DNA from: Pararhodobacter sp.
GTDB taxonomy: Bacteria > Pseudomonadota > Alphaproteobacteria > Rhodobacterales > Rhodobacteraceae
Reading direction: 5' to 3'
Length of the DNA: 64,000 nt
NCBI GenBank assembly: GCA_020832545.1
Contig: JAFIEK010000011.1
Location: 1 to 64,000 of the forward strand
Each line of letters starts with the position of its first letter. Within the stretch, counting starts at the first letter, position 1. Shown piece by piece: positions 8,725 through 19,422 of this stretch. Under the pieces are notes generated by a model. The model saw nothing but the letters and a program-made list of their open reading frames with translations, was not told the DNA's origin and did not search any database. A program made the translations under genes and the position numbers.

Positions 8725-9375
8725 ATGATCGAGGCGCAAAAGCTGCCTTCTTTTCTGGTGAGCCGCTATCGCACGTGGCAGTCGACAACTTTTATCGACA
8801 ATAAGAGCTGGTTTCTGCATCTCGCCGAGCAGGGCCAGCATCCACGCTCAATGATCATCGCCTGTTGCGATTCGCGCGTCCATGTGGAGGCGCTGTTCAA
8901 CGCCGACGCTGGCGAGTTCTTTATCCATCGCAACATCGCCAATCTGGTGCCGCCCTATCGGCCGGACGGGCAGAACCAGGGCACATCGGCGGCTGTGGAA
9001 TACGGTGTCACGGTGCTGAAGGTGGCGCATCTGGTGGTGCTGGGCCATTCCAACTGTGGCGGCATCCGCGGCTGCCATGACATCTGCTGTGGCAAGGTGC
9101 CGGAGAGCGTGATCCAGTCCAGCTTTGTGGGGCGCTGGCTGATGAATCTGCGCCCGGCCTATGACAACGTCGCCGATCTCGAAGACACCGAAGAACGTAT
9201 CACCGCCCTGGAACGCGAGGGGGTCCGCGTTTCGCTAGAGAACCTGATGACCTTCCCCTTCGTGCGCGAAGCCGTCGAAGGGGGCACACTGACCCTGCAC
9301 GGGCTATGGAAGGACATCGGCGCAGGACGGCTGGACTATCTGGACGGTGAGACCGGCACTTTCCTTCCGGTCTGA
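8725..9375 (+). CDS. Beta-class carbonic anhydrase
   Basis: 216 residues. It interconverts CO2 and bicarbonate. The zinc ligands and catalytic dyad are in order: Cys47 and Asp49/Arg51 in CCDSRV, His108 and Cys111 in GHSNCGG. The start is supported by GGAAGGGA upstream. A GGTCGA-AA-TCGACC inverted repeat at 8662-8675, about 50 bases before the start, may be an operator. The SulP transporter follows 86 bases downstream on the same strand. This pairing is known in several bacteria and suggests the transporter moves bicarbonate or that the enzyme supplies it. Confidence 0.96.
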   Translation: MIEAQKLPSFLVSRYRTWQSTTFIDNKSWFLHLAEQGQHPRSMIIACCDSRVHVEALFNADAGEFFIHRNIANLVPPYRPDGQNQGTSAAVEYGVTVLKVAHLVVLGHSNCGGIRGCHDICCGKVPESVIQSSFVGRWLMNLRPAYDNVADLEDTEERITALEREGVRVSLENLMTFPFVREAVEGGTLTLHGLWKDIGAGRLDYLDGETGTFLPV

Positions 9376-9461
9376 CCCTTTATCCGGCCAAACCGGAAAC
9401 AGGGGTTGCATTCGGCGAAAAGTCAGCGTTTATATTCAGCTTTATGAATAGGACGAGTCGC

Positions 9462-11144
9462 ATGCCCCAGACCGGCCAACCCCGCTTTGTACCCGCCGTT
9501 GTTGAAACCCTGCGCGAGGGGTATGGCCTTGGCCGCCTGCGACAGGATGCGCTGGCGGGTCTGACGGTGGCCATTGTCGCGCTGCCCTTGTCGATGGCCA
9601 TCGCCATCGCAGCCGGGGGCACGCCCGCCATGGGGCTCTATACTGCCATCGTCGGCGGGTTCATCATCTCAGCGCTGGGCGGCAGCCGCTATCAGATCGG
9701 CGGCCCGGCGGGGGCGTTTATCGTGCTGGTGGCGGGCACCATCGCGCAGCATGGTATCAGCGGCATGATCGTGGCGACGATGATGGCCGGGGTGATAATG
9801 GCCACGATCGGATTCTTCCGGCTGGGCAGCTATATCAAGTTCATTCCCTACCCCGTCACGGTGGGCTTCTCCGCAGGGATTGCGGTGATCATCTTTTCCA
9901 GCCAGATCAAGGATTTGCTTGGCCTGACCCTGTCAGAGCCTGAACCGGCGCATATCGTCGACAAGCTGCCGGTGCTGTGGCAAAGCCTGCCCAGCGCCAA
10001 TGCAGTGACCATCGCGCTGGCGGTATCGACGATTGCGCTGATCATCGGGCTGAAACGCTTTGCGCCACGCCTGCCAAACCTTCTGATCGCGGTGGTTGTA
10101 ACCTCTCTGGCGGCAGCGGGGCTGGGGCTGCCCACACCCACCATCGAATCCGCCTTTGGCGCGGTGCCTGCGGGTCTGCCGATGCCGAGCCTGCCGCAGA
10201 TCGATACCGCGCTGATGATTGCAGTGCTGCCCAATGCCATCGCCTTTGCGCTGCTGGGTGCCATTGAAGCGCTGCTGTCGGCGGTGGTGGCCGATGGCAT
10301 GACCGGGCGGCGGCACAATTCCAACATGGAGCTGGTGGCGCAGGGAGCGGCCAATATCGCTGTGGGGTTCTTTGGCGGGATGGTCGCCACCGGCACCATC
10401 GCGCGCACCGCCACCAATGTGCGCGGCGGCGCCCATGGCCCGGTGGCGGGGATGTTGCATGCGGTGTTCATCCTGCTGTTCATGCTGGTGGCGGCACCGC
10501 TGGTGGGCTTTGTGCCGCTGGCAAGCCTTGCCGGGGTTCTGGCCATGGTCGCCTGGAACATGATCGAACGCGATGCCATCGTCTCGCTTTTGCGCAGTTC
10601 GCGCGCCGATTCGGCGGTGCTGGTGGTGACGCTGGCCCTGACCGTGTTCCGCGACCTGACCGAGGCCATCGTCGTCGGTGTTGCGCTGGGCGCGATACTG
10701 TTCATCCACCGGATGTCAAAGGCCGCAGAGGTGGTCGAACAGCGCAGTCTTGAGGCGGAAGACACGACCGAGACCCTTGACCCCGAGATCGTCATCTACC
10801 GCATTCGCGGCGCCTTCTTCTTTGGCGCGACGGCCACGGTGGGCGCGGTGCTGGAGCGGATTTCAGACAAGTATCGCGGGCTCCTGATCGATTTCTCGGA
10901 TGTCACGCTGATCGATTCCTCGGCCGCGCACCTGATTGAGCAACTGGTGCATAAGGCGGAAAAACGGGGCGTGGATATCATGCTGACCGGCACCACGCAT
11001 GATCTGCGGGTGCAACTGTTCGCGCATGGGCTGAAGCCACCCAAAGTGGGCTATGAGAGCCGGATCGCGCCGGGCTTGCGCAAGCTGCGGCACAAGCTGA
11101 ACCAGAGCGCGGCAGCCAGCGATCTGGACATCATCACCGCCTGA
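9462..11144 (+). CDS. SulP family inorganic anion transporter with STAS domain
   Basis: About 560 residues. The first 400 are a membrane domain of roughly 10-14 helices with the SulP features ([23 protein letters not shown]; the G-S-R-x-Q-I-G-G-P-A-G-A segment; [20 protein letters not shown]). The C-terminal STAS domain starts near 445 and contains [20 protein letters not shown], the phosphorylation-loop strand. Start at 9462 is preferred over 9444 because AGGA lies 8 bases upstream. SulP proteins carry sulfate, bicarbonate, chloride or dicarboxylates. The neighbouring carbonic anhydrase favours bicarbonate, and the sulfur genes elsewhere in the window leave sulfate possible. Confidence 0.93.
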   Translation: MPQTGQPRFVPAVVETLREGYGLGRLRQDALAGLTVAIVALPLSMAIAIAAGGTPAMGLYTAIVGGFIISALGGSRYQIGGPAGAFIVLVAGTIAQHGISGMIVATMMAGVIMATIGFFRLGSYIKFIPYPVTVGFSAGIAVIIFSSQIKDLLGLTLSEPEPAHIVDKLPVLWQSLPSANAVTIALAVSTIALIIGLKRFAPRLPNLLIAVVVTSLAAAGLGLPTPTIESAFGAVPAGLPMPSLPQIDTALMIAVLPNAIAFALLGAIEALLSAVVADGMTGRRHNSNMELVAQGAANIAVGFFGGMVATGTIARTATNVRGGAHGPVAGMLHAVFILLFMLVAAPLVGFVPLASLAGVLAMVAWNMIERDAIVSLLRSSRADSAVLVVTLALTVFRDLTEAIVVGVALGAILFIHRMSKAAEVVEQRSLEAEDTTETLDPEIVIYRIRGAFFFGATATVGAVLERISDKYRGLLIDFSDVTLIDSSAAHLIEQLVHKAEKRGVDIMLTGTTHDLRVQLFAHGLKPPKVGYESRIAPGLRKLRHKLNQSAAASDLDIITA

Positions 11145-11162
11145 GCCGCGCGCTGGTCAGCC

Positions 11163-11192
11163 GGCCAGGGGGCTTTCCACCCCCTCCTGGCC
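11163..11192 (+). terminator. GC-rich hairpin after the SulP gene
   Basis: GGCCAGG (11163-11169) pairs with CCTGGCC (11186-11192), with further G/C pairing inside. There is no T run after it, so it may only be a transcript-end stabiliser. Confidence 0.4.
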
Positions 11193-11206
11193 TCTCGGAC
11201 AATTCA

Positions 11207-11223
11207 CCCCCCGAGGATATTTT
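11207..11223. repeat. Dispersed intergenic motif, copy 2
   Basis: CCCCCCGAGGATATTTT, the second copy of the motif also found inverted at 5621-5637. It is followed by an A/T-rich half palindrome (TTTTCAGTCAGAAAA, 11220-11234). Confidence 0.5.
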
Positions 11224-11332
11224 CAGTCAGAAAATAGCATGTCCTGGCGTCTTGTGGCGAAACCGCTTCACAGCACGCGGGGGGCGCACTAGGGTCGGCG
11301 GCAGTAAAAGTGTTTGCAATCATGGGCAACCA

Positions 11333-12184
11333 ATGACCGCCGCCGCCCTGTCAACGGCTGAAACCGTACATATCGGCGATATCGCTTTGGGAGGCGATGC
11401 GCCGCTGGTGCTGATCGCCGGACCATGCCAGCTGGAAAGCCTGGACCATACCCGCCAGCTTTGCGCGCGGATTGTGGCGGCCTGCGCGCCCAGTGGCACG
11501 CAGCTGATCTTCAAGGCCAGTTTCGACAAGGCCAACCGCACCAGCCTGGACGGGGTGCGCGGACTGGGCATGGCGCGCGGGCTGGAGATATTGGCGCATA
11601 TCCGCGACGAGTTCGGGGTGCCGGTGTTGACGGATGTGCATGAGCCGGGACAATGCGCGGCGGTGGCCGAAGTGGCGGATGTGTTGCAGATCCCCGCCTT
11701 TTTGTGCCGCCAGACCGATCTGTTGCTGGCCGCAGGCGCGACCGGGCGGGCTGTGCAGGTGAAGAAGGGGCCGTTTCTGGCACCTTGGGATATGGCCCAT
11801 GTCGTGGCCAAGATCGAGAGCACCGGCAACCGGCGGATCCTGCTATGCGAGCGGGGAACCTCGTTCGGCTATAACACGCTGATTAGTGACTTCCGCGCCC
11901 TGCCGATCATGGCCGAAACCGGCTGGCCGGTGGTGTTTGACGCCACCCATTCGGTGCAGGAGCCCGGCGGGCGGGGCGGAGCGTCAGGTGGGCGGCGCGA
12001 GTTTGTGCCGGTTCTGGCGAGGGCAGCCTGTGCAGTTGGCGTTGCCGCACTGTTTCTGGAGGTGCATGACGACCCTGACAACGCCCCCTCGGACGGGCCG
12101 AACATGCTGCAGGTTGACACACTGGCCCCATTGCTGGCCCAACTGCGCGCCATCGATGCGCTGGTGAAAGGCGCACAGGCATGA
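11333..12184 (+). CDS. kdsA: 3-deoxy-8-phosphooctulonate synthase (Kdo-8-phosphate synthase)
   Basis: 283 residues. It condenses phosphoenolpyruvate with arabinose-5-phosphate to Kdo-8-phosphate in the cytoplasm. Diagnostic segments are present: [43 protein letters not shown] and the DATHSVQ strand. The start at 11333 gives the family N-terminus; the frame is open further back to 11252 but lacks family similarity there. Its stop overlaps the kdsB start (ATGA), so the two steps of Kdo supply are translated together. Kdo is needed for lipid A core and for the linker of ABC-exported capsules. Confidence 0.96.
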   Translation: MTAAALSTAETVHIGDIALGGDAPLVLIAGPCQLESLDHTRQLCARIVAACAPSGTQLIFKASFDKANRTSLDGVRGLGMARGLEILAHIRDEFGVPVLTDVHEPGQCAAVAEVADVLQIPAFLCRQTDLLLAAGATGRAVQVKKGPFLAPWDMAHVVAKIESTGNRRILLCERGTSFGYNTLISDFRALPIMAETGWPVVFDATHSVQEPGGRGGASGGRREFVPVLARAACAVGVAALFLEVHDDPDNAPSDGPNMLQVDTLAPLLAQLRAIDALVKGAQA

Positions 12185-12993
12185 GTGCGGCCTGCATCAT
12201 CATTCCTGCGCGCTACGCCTCTCACCGCCTGCCCGGCAAGCCGCTGTTGCCGCTGAAAGGCGCGCGCGGCACGCCGCGCAGCCTGCTGGAGCGCACTGTG
12301 ATCGCCGCCCGCCTTGCTGCCGAGGCCGTGCGCGTGAGCGGCATTCATGTGGCCACCGACGATGCGCGTATCGCCGCCGAGGCCAAACGTCTGGGCGTGG
12401 GGGTGATCATGACCACGGACACCTGCCTTAACGGTACCGAGCGGGTGGCCGAAGCGGTGGCGCGCGCAGGCATCACCGATGAGATTATCGTCAACCTGCA
12501 AGGTGACGCACCGCTGACGCCACCGGGCTTTGTGGCCGCGCTGGTGGAGGCGATGCGCGCTGACCCGGCGCAATACGTGGCCACGCCGGTTCTGCGTTGC
12601 AGCCCCGAGGCGCTGGAAAACTTCCTTGCCGATCGCCGCGCGGGCCGGGTGGGGGCGACCACGGTGGTGTGCGATCTTGCCGGTCATGCGCTCTATTTCT
12701 CCAAAGAGGTGATCCCCTATACCGCCGGGAAGGTACCGCAAGACGGGCCGGTGCCGGTTTTTCACCATGTCGGCCTCTATGCCTATCGCCAATCGGCGTT
12801 GCGCAGCTATACCGCCACCGGCATGACCCCGCTGGAGCGGATCGAGGGGCTGGAACAGTTGCGCTTTCTGGAAACCGGTCAGAAGATCGCCGCCATCGAG
12901 GTGGAAGCTGAGGGTGCGGCCTTCTGGGAGATGAATAATCCCAGCGATGTCGCGCTGATCGAGAGTTATCTGGCGCGCATGGGTATGGATTGA
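12181..12993 (+). CDS. kdsB: 3-deoxy-manno-octulosonate cytidylyltransferase (CMP-Kdo synthetase)
   Basis: 270 residues. It activates Kdo with CTP to CMP-Kdo. The N-terminal nucleotide-binding segment [16 protein letters not shown] is diagnostic, and [12 protein letters not shown] (where most members have VNvQGDEP), HHVGLYAYR and LEQLRFLE follow in the expected order. It directly follows kdsA with a 4-base overlap and is 69 bases upstream of glf. Its position at the edge of a capsule-like region means it may serve the capsule, the lipopolysaccharide, or both. The Ala in place of the usual Glu of GDEP suggests a divergent or capsule-specific version. Confidence 0.94.
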   Translation: MSAACIIIPARYASHRLPGKPLLPLKGARGTPRSLLERTVIAARLAAEAVRVSGIHVATDDARIAAEAKRLGVGVIMTTDTCLNGTERVAEAVARAGITDEIIVNLQGDAPLTPPGFVAALVEAMRADPAQYVATPVLRCSPEALENFLADRRAGRVGATTVVCDLAGHALYFSKEVIPYTAGKVPQDGPVPVFHHVGLYAYRQSALRSYTATGMTPLERIEGLEQLRFLETGQKIAAIEVEAEGAAFWEMNNPSDVALIESYLARMGMD

Positions 12994-14214
<1,221 letters not shown>

Positions 14215-14435
14215 CAGGTTGTGCCCCCAAATCCGGCCTTTCTGCGCAGGCGTTCCTGCTCGTTCACTTTGTTTGACAAATACGCAATGATACGATCTTA
14301 CTGCGTCGTCGCACCGACGCGCCGACCCCATGGAACTGAATTACAAGGCTTCACGAACTCTGCATTGCGCGTCGCAAGACTGTGGGCACGGCAGACGGGA
14401 CTGAGCACTCACCAATCTCTGGAATGCCGGAACAC

Positions 14436-15167
14436 ATGAGCACCGAAAGCCTTTTTATTGTCGCCAGTCCGCGCAGCGGTTCCACGCAGCTTGTTCAGTA
14501 TGTTCGACAAGTGCCCGGCTGCATGTCTTATGGTGAGATCTTCAAGCGGGACACGCTTTCAAAGGAACTTCTGAAACGGCTGCGCGACCCCGAAACCGCG
14601 AGCGAATTGTTTGCAACCGATACCAAAGCCTTCTGGGATTTCCTGCTGAGCAATACCCGGGGCGACCACAAGATTGTCGGCGCGAAACTCTTTCCCAAGC
14701 ACCGGCGCAAAGATCCGTTCTGGGATTACGTTTTCAGCGGCGAGCCGCGCGTCATTTACCTTTGGCGCGCGCGCACCTTTGACACGCATATATCCTCGCT
14801 GCGCTCGCAAGCCACCGGGCATTGGCAACTGAAGAAGGACAGAAGCCCCGCGCCGGAAACCGTGTCGCAGAAAATACGCTTCGATACCGCACGTTACCTG
14901 CGGTTCCGCGAGTCGGCACGGGAGGTCTACGCCGAGACCCGCGACCGGCTGAAGGGAAACCCGAAAGCCATGTTCATCGAATATTCTGAGATCACAAAGC
15001 CCGAGGCGCTTTCGAAGCGCTTCGAGGAATATTTCGGCGTCCCCGTCGCGCTCGAAGCCACCTTGCAGAAAATGACGCCCCGGCCAGCAATCGAGTATGT
15101 TGAGAACATGGCCGATGCCGAGGGTTTTGTCGATGACAGGCTGGATGAACACGAAGCAGAGGCCTGA
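14436..15167 (+). CDS. Sulfotransferase family protein (Stf0-like)
   Basis: About 243 residues. The N-terminal P-loop-like 5'-phosphosulfate-binding motif is SPRSGSTQLVQYVRQ (residues 10-24). The strand VIYLWRARTFDTHISSLRS near 107-125 matches the 3'-phosphate-binding Arg...Ser pattern of PAPS-dependent sulfotransferases. Start at 14436 has GGA 6 bases upstream; ATG at 14424 is an alternative. A TTGACA box at 14273-14278 in the 220-base upstream gap could be a -35 element, but no good -10 follows. It probably transfers sulfate from PAPS to a carbohydrate. The substrate is unknown. It is convergent with galE. Confidence 0.82.
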   Translation: MSTESLFIVASPRSGSTQLVQYVRQVPGCMSYGEIFKRDTLSKELLKRLRDPETASELFATDTKAFWDFLLSNTRGDHKIVGAKLFPKHRRKDPFWDYVFSGEPRVIYLWRARTFDTHISSLRSQATGHWQLKKDRSPAPETVSQKIRFDTARYLRFRESAREVYAETRDRLKGNPKAMFIEYSEITKPEALSKRFEEYFGVPVALEATLQKMTPRPAIEYVENMADAEGFVDDRLDEHEAEA

Positions 15168-15181
15168 CAGCCCATTGCCGC

Positions 15182-16165
15182 TCAGCCGCCAAAACCACCC
15201 GTTTTGTGCCAGTTCCAGGCATCGCGGATCATCAGCCTGAGGGATGAGCGCTGCGGCTCCCACCCCAGGTCTTCAATGGCCCGGTGGCTGCCCGATACCA
15301 GGCTGACGGCATCGCCTGCCCGGCGCGGGCCAAAGCGGTGGGGCACCGACTTACCGGTGGCGGCCCGGCAATGGCCGATGACCTCGCGCACACTGAACCC
15401 CATGCCGGTGCCCAGGTTGAACACTGCGCTGCCCTTGCCGTCGCGCAGCCACTCCAGCCCCAGAACATGGGCCTCGACCAGATCGACCACATGGACATAG
15501 TCGCGCACGCAGGTACCGTCATGCGTGGGGTAATCGTCACCATGAATCACCAGTTCGGGGCGCTGGCCATCGATGGCTTCCAGCATAACCGGGATCAGAT
15601 GGGTTTCAGGGCGATGACACTCACCCAACTCGCCCTCAGGGTCAGCCCCTGCGACGTTGAAGTAGCGAAAGATCACCGAATTCAGCGCGTGGCTGGCGCC
15701 GAAATCGCGCAAGATTTCTTCGACAGCGCGCTTCGACGAGCCATAGGCGTTGATCGGCGCTTTCGGGCTTTTCTCGGTCAGAACCACGCCGTCCTGCTCA
15801 CCATAAACCGCGCAGGTTGAGGAGAAGACGAAATCCTTGCAGCCTGCGTCCACCGCCGCTTCGATCAGGGTCAGCGAGCCCAGCACATTGTTGCGCCAGT
15901 ACTTTCCCGGGTTGCTCATCGCCTCGCCCACCAGACTGGCGGCGGCGAAATGCATCACGGCAACCGGCGCATATTCAGCAAAGGCGGCATCCAGCGCGGC
16001 CCGGTCGGTCAGATCGCCGGTCACCAGCGGGCCGTAACGCACCGCGCTCGCCCAGCCGGTGCTGAGGTTGTCAAAGGTCACGGGCACGAATCCGCGCGCC
16101 GCCAGGGCCTTGCAGGCATGCGAACCGATGTACCCGGCACCTCCGGTTACCAGCACATGAGTCAT
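15182..16165 (-). CDS. galE: UDP-glucose 4-epimerase
   Basis: 327 residues. It interconverts UDP-glucose and UDP-galactose with bound NAD. The N-terminal GGAGYIGSH nucleotide motif, the FSSTCAVYGE strand with catalytic Ser/Thr, and the catalytic Tyr/Lys in INAYGSSKRAVE are visible, as are the substrate segments RYFNVAGAD and GTCVRDYVHV. It lies 69 bases downstream of galU on the same strand, so the two form a unit that turns glucose-1-phosphate into UDP-Gal, the substrate of the nearby Glf. Confidence 0.96.
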   Translation of the reverse strand: MTHVLVTGGAGYIGSHACKALAARGFVPVTFDNLSTGWASAVRYGPLVTGDLTDRAALDAAFAEYAPVAVMHFAAASLVGEAMSNPGKYWRNNVLGSLTLIEAAVDAGCKDFVFSSTCAVYGEQDGVVLTEKSPKAPINAYGSSKRAVEEILRDFGASHALNSVIFRYFNVAGADPEGELGECHRPETHLIPVMLEAIDGQRPELVIHGDDYPTHDGTCVRDYVHVVDLVEAHVLGLEWLRDGKGSAVFNLGTGMGFSVREVIGHCRAATGKSVPHRFGPRRAGDAVSLVSGSHRAIEDLGWEPQRSSLRLMIRDAWNWHKTGGFGG

Positions 16166-16234
16166 TCGACAGCTCCGAGACGGGTTTTGCTGCTGGCCAG
16201 ACTATGCCCGGCCAGCGATGTCAAGCGCGCGAGC

Positions 16235-17146
16235 TCAATTTCCGGCGATTCGTCCAGTTTGGTGCCGGTCATGGGCGGCCAGGCGATCACGGATCAGCGC
16301 AAAAAAGGCATCGCGGTAGTCCGGATGATCAATGGCGTGATCCACGATGGCTGAAAGATAGCCAAACTTCGCCCCGCAATCATAGCGCGCCGCAGTGCAG
16401 GCCAGCGCTGACACCTTGCCCTGCTTTGCCAGAATGTCGATTGCATCGGCCAGTTGGATCTCACCCCCCGCGCCGGGCTCAAGCGTGCGCAATACATCGA
16501 AGATCTCAGGCTCGAAAACGTAGCGGCCAAACGAGGCCAGCAAGGATGGCGCCTTGTCCGCATCCGGTTTCTCGACCAGCCCGGCCACAGGAATCTCATT
16601 GCCCCGCGCCTCTCCTCCCGGCACCACGATGCCGTAATTCGACACCTCTTCACGCAAGACCTTGTTGACGCAAAGCAGATTGCGCGGCGAGCGCTCAAAG
16701 GCTTCAACCAGATCCTGAGTTGGCAGGCGCGGGCCTTTCATCAGATCGTCGGCAAGAAGCACGGCAAAGGGCTGGTTGCCAACCGCAGGCGCGGCGCACA
16801 GAACGGCATGACCAAGGCCCAGCGGCTCGGCCTGACGTACAAAGATACAGCTCACACCCTCAGGAACAATGTTGCGCACCATTTCACGGATCTGGTGCTT
16901 GCCCTTGGCGGCGAGCTGCATCTCAAGCTCAAGATTGGCGTCAAAATGATCGCCGATCGCGCGCTTGTTGCGCCCGGTGACAAAGACCAGCTCGGTAATT
17001 CCGGCGGCAATCGCCTCTTCCACAGCGAACTGGACGATCGGCTTGTCGATGATCGGCAAAAGTTCTTTCGGCATGGCCTTGGTTGCGGGAAGAAACCGTG
17101 TTCCCAAACCAGCTACAGGAAAAACAGCCTTTTTAATTTGGCCCAT
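16235..17146 (-). CDS. galU: UTP--glucose-1-phosphate uridylyltransferase
   Basis: 303 residues. It makes UDP-glucose from UTP and glucose-1-phosphate. The N-terminus KKAVFPVAGLGTRFLPATKA is the classic nucleotidyltransferase signature, followed by MPKELLPIIDKP. Further family segments are FVTGRNKRAIGDHFD, GLGHAVLCA and FAVLLADDLM. GGGAGG-like sequence precedes the start. It forms a unit with galE and faces the sugar-dehydratase gene across a 339-base gap that must contain both promoters. Confidence 0.96.
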   Translation of the reverse strand: MGQIKKAVFPVAGLGTRFLPATKAMPKELLPIIDKPIVQFAVEEAIAAGITELVFVTGRNKRAIGDHFDANLELEMQLAAKGKHQIREMVRNIVPEGVSCIFVRQAEPLGLGHAVLCAAPAVGNQPFAVLLADDLMKGPRLPTQDLVEAFERSPRNLLCVNKVLREEVSNYGIVVPGGEARGNEIPVAGLVEKPDADKAPSLLASFGRYVFEPEIFDVLRTLEPGAGGEIQLADAIDILAKQGKVSALACTAARYDCGAKFGYLSAIVDHAIDHPDYRDAFFALIRDRLAAHDRHQTGRIAGN

Positions 17147-17485
17147 GGGAACCTCCCTCTTTGAATGCTACTCGCTATGGTCGGACGCTAACCGATCCGT
17201 CAGTCTGGGGCAATTGGCCCCCAGCGGAGGCAACGCTCAACACAACGCCCCAGAGCTGACAAAGGCATCATTTCTTGTCCGGATTTTGTTCACGACAAGC
17301 CAAAAACCGCGCACTGACTGACCAAATGGAAAAAAAAGCTCGAAAATGCCATGATAACGTTGCACAAGTGGGGACGGTGAAAATGGTGTAGCTTGCCATT
17401 CGCCCGTGATTACGGCAAACCCAATGCCAGCCTGACGGGCGATTGCATTACGATTAAAAAACAAGAAGTTGCCAGGGGGCGTGTA
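17147..17485. other. 339-base intergenic region between divergent galU and the sugar dehydratase
   Basis: No gene is seen. It is AT-richer than its surroundings (for example GGAAAAAAAAGCTCGAAAA near 17328-17346) as expected of a promoter region. A CTGGGG/CCCCAG inverted repeat lies at 17205-17224 in the presumed galU leader, and TTGCC/GGCAA half sites lie at 17393-17418 before the other gene. No convincing -35/-10 pair could be assigned. Confidence 0.5.
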
Positions 17486-19378
17486 ATGTTGGGGATTGTG
17501 AAGTCGCTGTCGCGGCCCGCGAAACGCGCGATTCTGCTCAGCCTCGACATGGCCCTTGTTCCTGTTGCATTGTCCGTCACCATCTTTCTGGTCTCCGGCG
17601 CGTTCCAGTCCCTTGAATGGCTCAGCGCTCACTGGCTGGAACTGTTGATGCTGACTGCGGCGGGTGGCTTGTTGTCCGGGTTGCTGGGTCTGCCCCGCAT
17701 CCAGCTGAAATCTTACGAAATCTCTGCCATGGGGCGCAGCGCGATGCTGGCGCTGGCACTGGCCGCGCTGATGGTCGCGCTCAATGGCACGCTTGACACG
17801 CCCAACCCCACCAGCGCGCCGGTTACCTTTGCTCTGGTCTATCTGGTGCTCAGCGCCGTGTGCCGGTTGGTTCTGTTGCAGATTTTGCTTTACGCCTACC
17901 GCAAGGAAATATCGGTCACGCGGGTGCTGATCTACGGGGCCGGCAAGACCGGGATGCAGCTTGCCATGGCGCTCAAGCCGCATGAAGCGATACGCGCCGT
18001 GGGGTTCATCGACGACAATTCCGTGCTGCACAAACTGACCGTGGCTGGCTTGCCGGTGCATGCGTCACACAGGCTGGAGCAGCTGATTCAGACGCATGCG
18101 ATCGACCGGGTCTTGCTGGCCATGCCCTCGCTCAGCCAGCCACGTCAGGCCCAGATCGCACGCCGCGTGGCCGCGCTTGGGGTTGAGGTGCAGGCGCTGC
18201 CATCCTTTGCGCAACTGGTCGGGCAGGAAGAGATCATCGACAAGCTGGCCCCGGTTCTGCCGCGCCGCTTCCTTGGCCGCCCGCATCTGGACGCGACCTT
18301 GCGCGGCGGCTGCGCGGCGTATCGCGGCAAGTCGGTCATGGTCACCGGCGCTGGCGGGTCGATCGGTTCAGAGCTGTGCCGTCAGCTGCTCAGCTGCAAG
18401 CCCGCGCAGCTGGTGCTGCTGGAAGTGTCGGAATACGCGCTTTACAATATCGAGCGCGAGTTGATTGCACTGGCCGAAGATACCGGATGCAAGATCATAC
18501 CCGTTCTGGGGTCGATCAACGACGGGCGCAAGGTGCGCGCCACCATCCGCGCTCACGCGGTCAAGGTTGTGCTGCACGCAGCCGCCTACAAGCATGTCCC
18601 CCTTGTTGAAGCCAACCCCGAGGCCGGGATCACCAACAATGTCTTTGGCACCCAGACGGTGGCGCAGGCCGCGATGGAGACCGGGGTAGAGCGTTTCATC
18701 CTGATCTCCACCGACAAGGCCGTGCGCCCGATTGGTGTCATGGGGGCTTCGAAACGTCTTGCCGAACTGGTGATCGGCGATTTTGCCCGCCGCTCGGAAC
18801 AGACCATTTTCAGTATGGTGCGCTTTGGCAATGTTCTGGGATCTTCCGGTTCGGTGATCCCGCTGTTTCAGGAACAAATCCTGCGCGGCGGCCCCGTGAC
18901 GCTGACGCATGGCGAGATCACGCGCTATTTCATGACCGTGCAAGAGGCCACGCAACTGGTGCTCTGGGCAGGGAATATGGCGCGCGGCGGTGAAATCTTT
19001 GTGCTGGATATGGGCAAACCGATCCGCATTGCCGACCTGGCGCGGCAGGTGGTTGAGGCGGTGGGCTACACCGTGCGCGACAAGGATAATCCTGACGGCG
19101 ACATCGAGATCATCACAACCGGCCTCAGGCCTGGCGAAAAGATCCATGAGGAACTGTCGATCAGCGGCAAATTGCTGGCCACCAAACATCCCAAACTGTC
19201 GTGCACCATCGAAGGCAGTCTTTCTGAATTCGAGATCGCCCGCGCCCTGCAAAGCCTGAATGCAATGATCGAGAACAGCGAGCATATGCATCTGGCCGAA
19301 GAGGCGATGCGCTGGGTGTCGCGCGATCTTCAAAAAACGCCGGATACGATGGAGGCCACCGGCAAGGCCCCGCTCTGA
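17486..19378 (+). CDS. Membrane-bound nucleoside-diphosphate-sugar 4,6-dehydratase/epimerase (FlaA1/WbpM/CapD type)
   Basis: 630 residues. Four hydrophobic segments (about 12-110) anchor it in the inner membrane. A first Rossmann domain (ILIYGAGKTGMQLA-like, near 148) is followed by the catalytic SDR domain starting with VTGAGGSIGSELCRQLL near 287. The catalytic Thr/Asp/Lys segment is ISTDKAVRPIGVMGASKR; Met replaces the usual SDR Tyr in M-x-x-x-K, as in the WbpM/PglF subfamily. These enzymes convert UDP-GlcNAc to a 4-keto-6-deoxy sugar, the first step to amino-deoxy sugars such as QuiNAc or FucNAc. Start at 17486 has GGGGG upstream. Confidence 0.93.
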   Translation: MLGIVKSLSRPAKRAILLSLDMALVPVALSVTIFLVSGAFQSLEWLSAHWLELLMLTAAGGLLSGLLGLPRIQLKSYEISAMGRSAMLALALAALMVALNGTLDTPNPTSAPVTFALVYLVLSAVCRLVLLQILLYAYRKEISVTRVLIYGAGKTGMQLAMALKPHEAIRAVGFIDDNSVLHKLTVAGLPVHASHRLEQLIQTHAIDRVLLAMPSLSQPRQAQIARRVAALGVEVQALPSFAQLVGQEEIIDKLAPVLPRRFLGRPHLDATLRGGCAAYRGKSVMVTGAGGSIGSELCRQLLSCKPAQLVLLEVSEYALYNIERELIALAEDTGCKIIPVLGSINDGRKVRATIRAHAVKVVLHAAAYKHVPLVEANPEAGITNNVFGTQTVAQAAMETGVERFILISTDKAVRPIGVMGASKRLAELVIGDFARRSEQTIFSMVRFGNVLGSSGSVIPLFQEQILRGGPVTLTHGEITRYFMTVQEATQLVLWAGNMARGGEIFVLDMGKPIRIADLARQVVEAVGYTVRDKDNPDGDIEIITTGLRPGEKIHEELSISGKLLATKHPKLSCTIEGSLSEFEIARALQSLNAMIENSEHMHLAEEAMRWVSRDLQKTPDTMEATGKAPL

Positions 19379-19422
19379 CCGGGCTCTCAGCCGCGTATCG
19401 CTGACCAGCACCTGCTTGCCCG

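Noticed and set aside
14273-14300. TTGACA-based promoter before the sulfotransferase gene at 14436
   Set aside because: The -35 box is perfect, but no -10-like sequence stands 16-18 bases after it, so it was not listed as a promoter.
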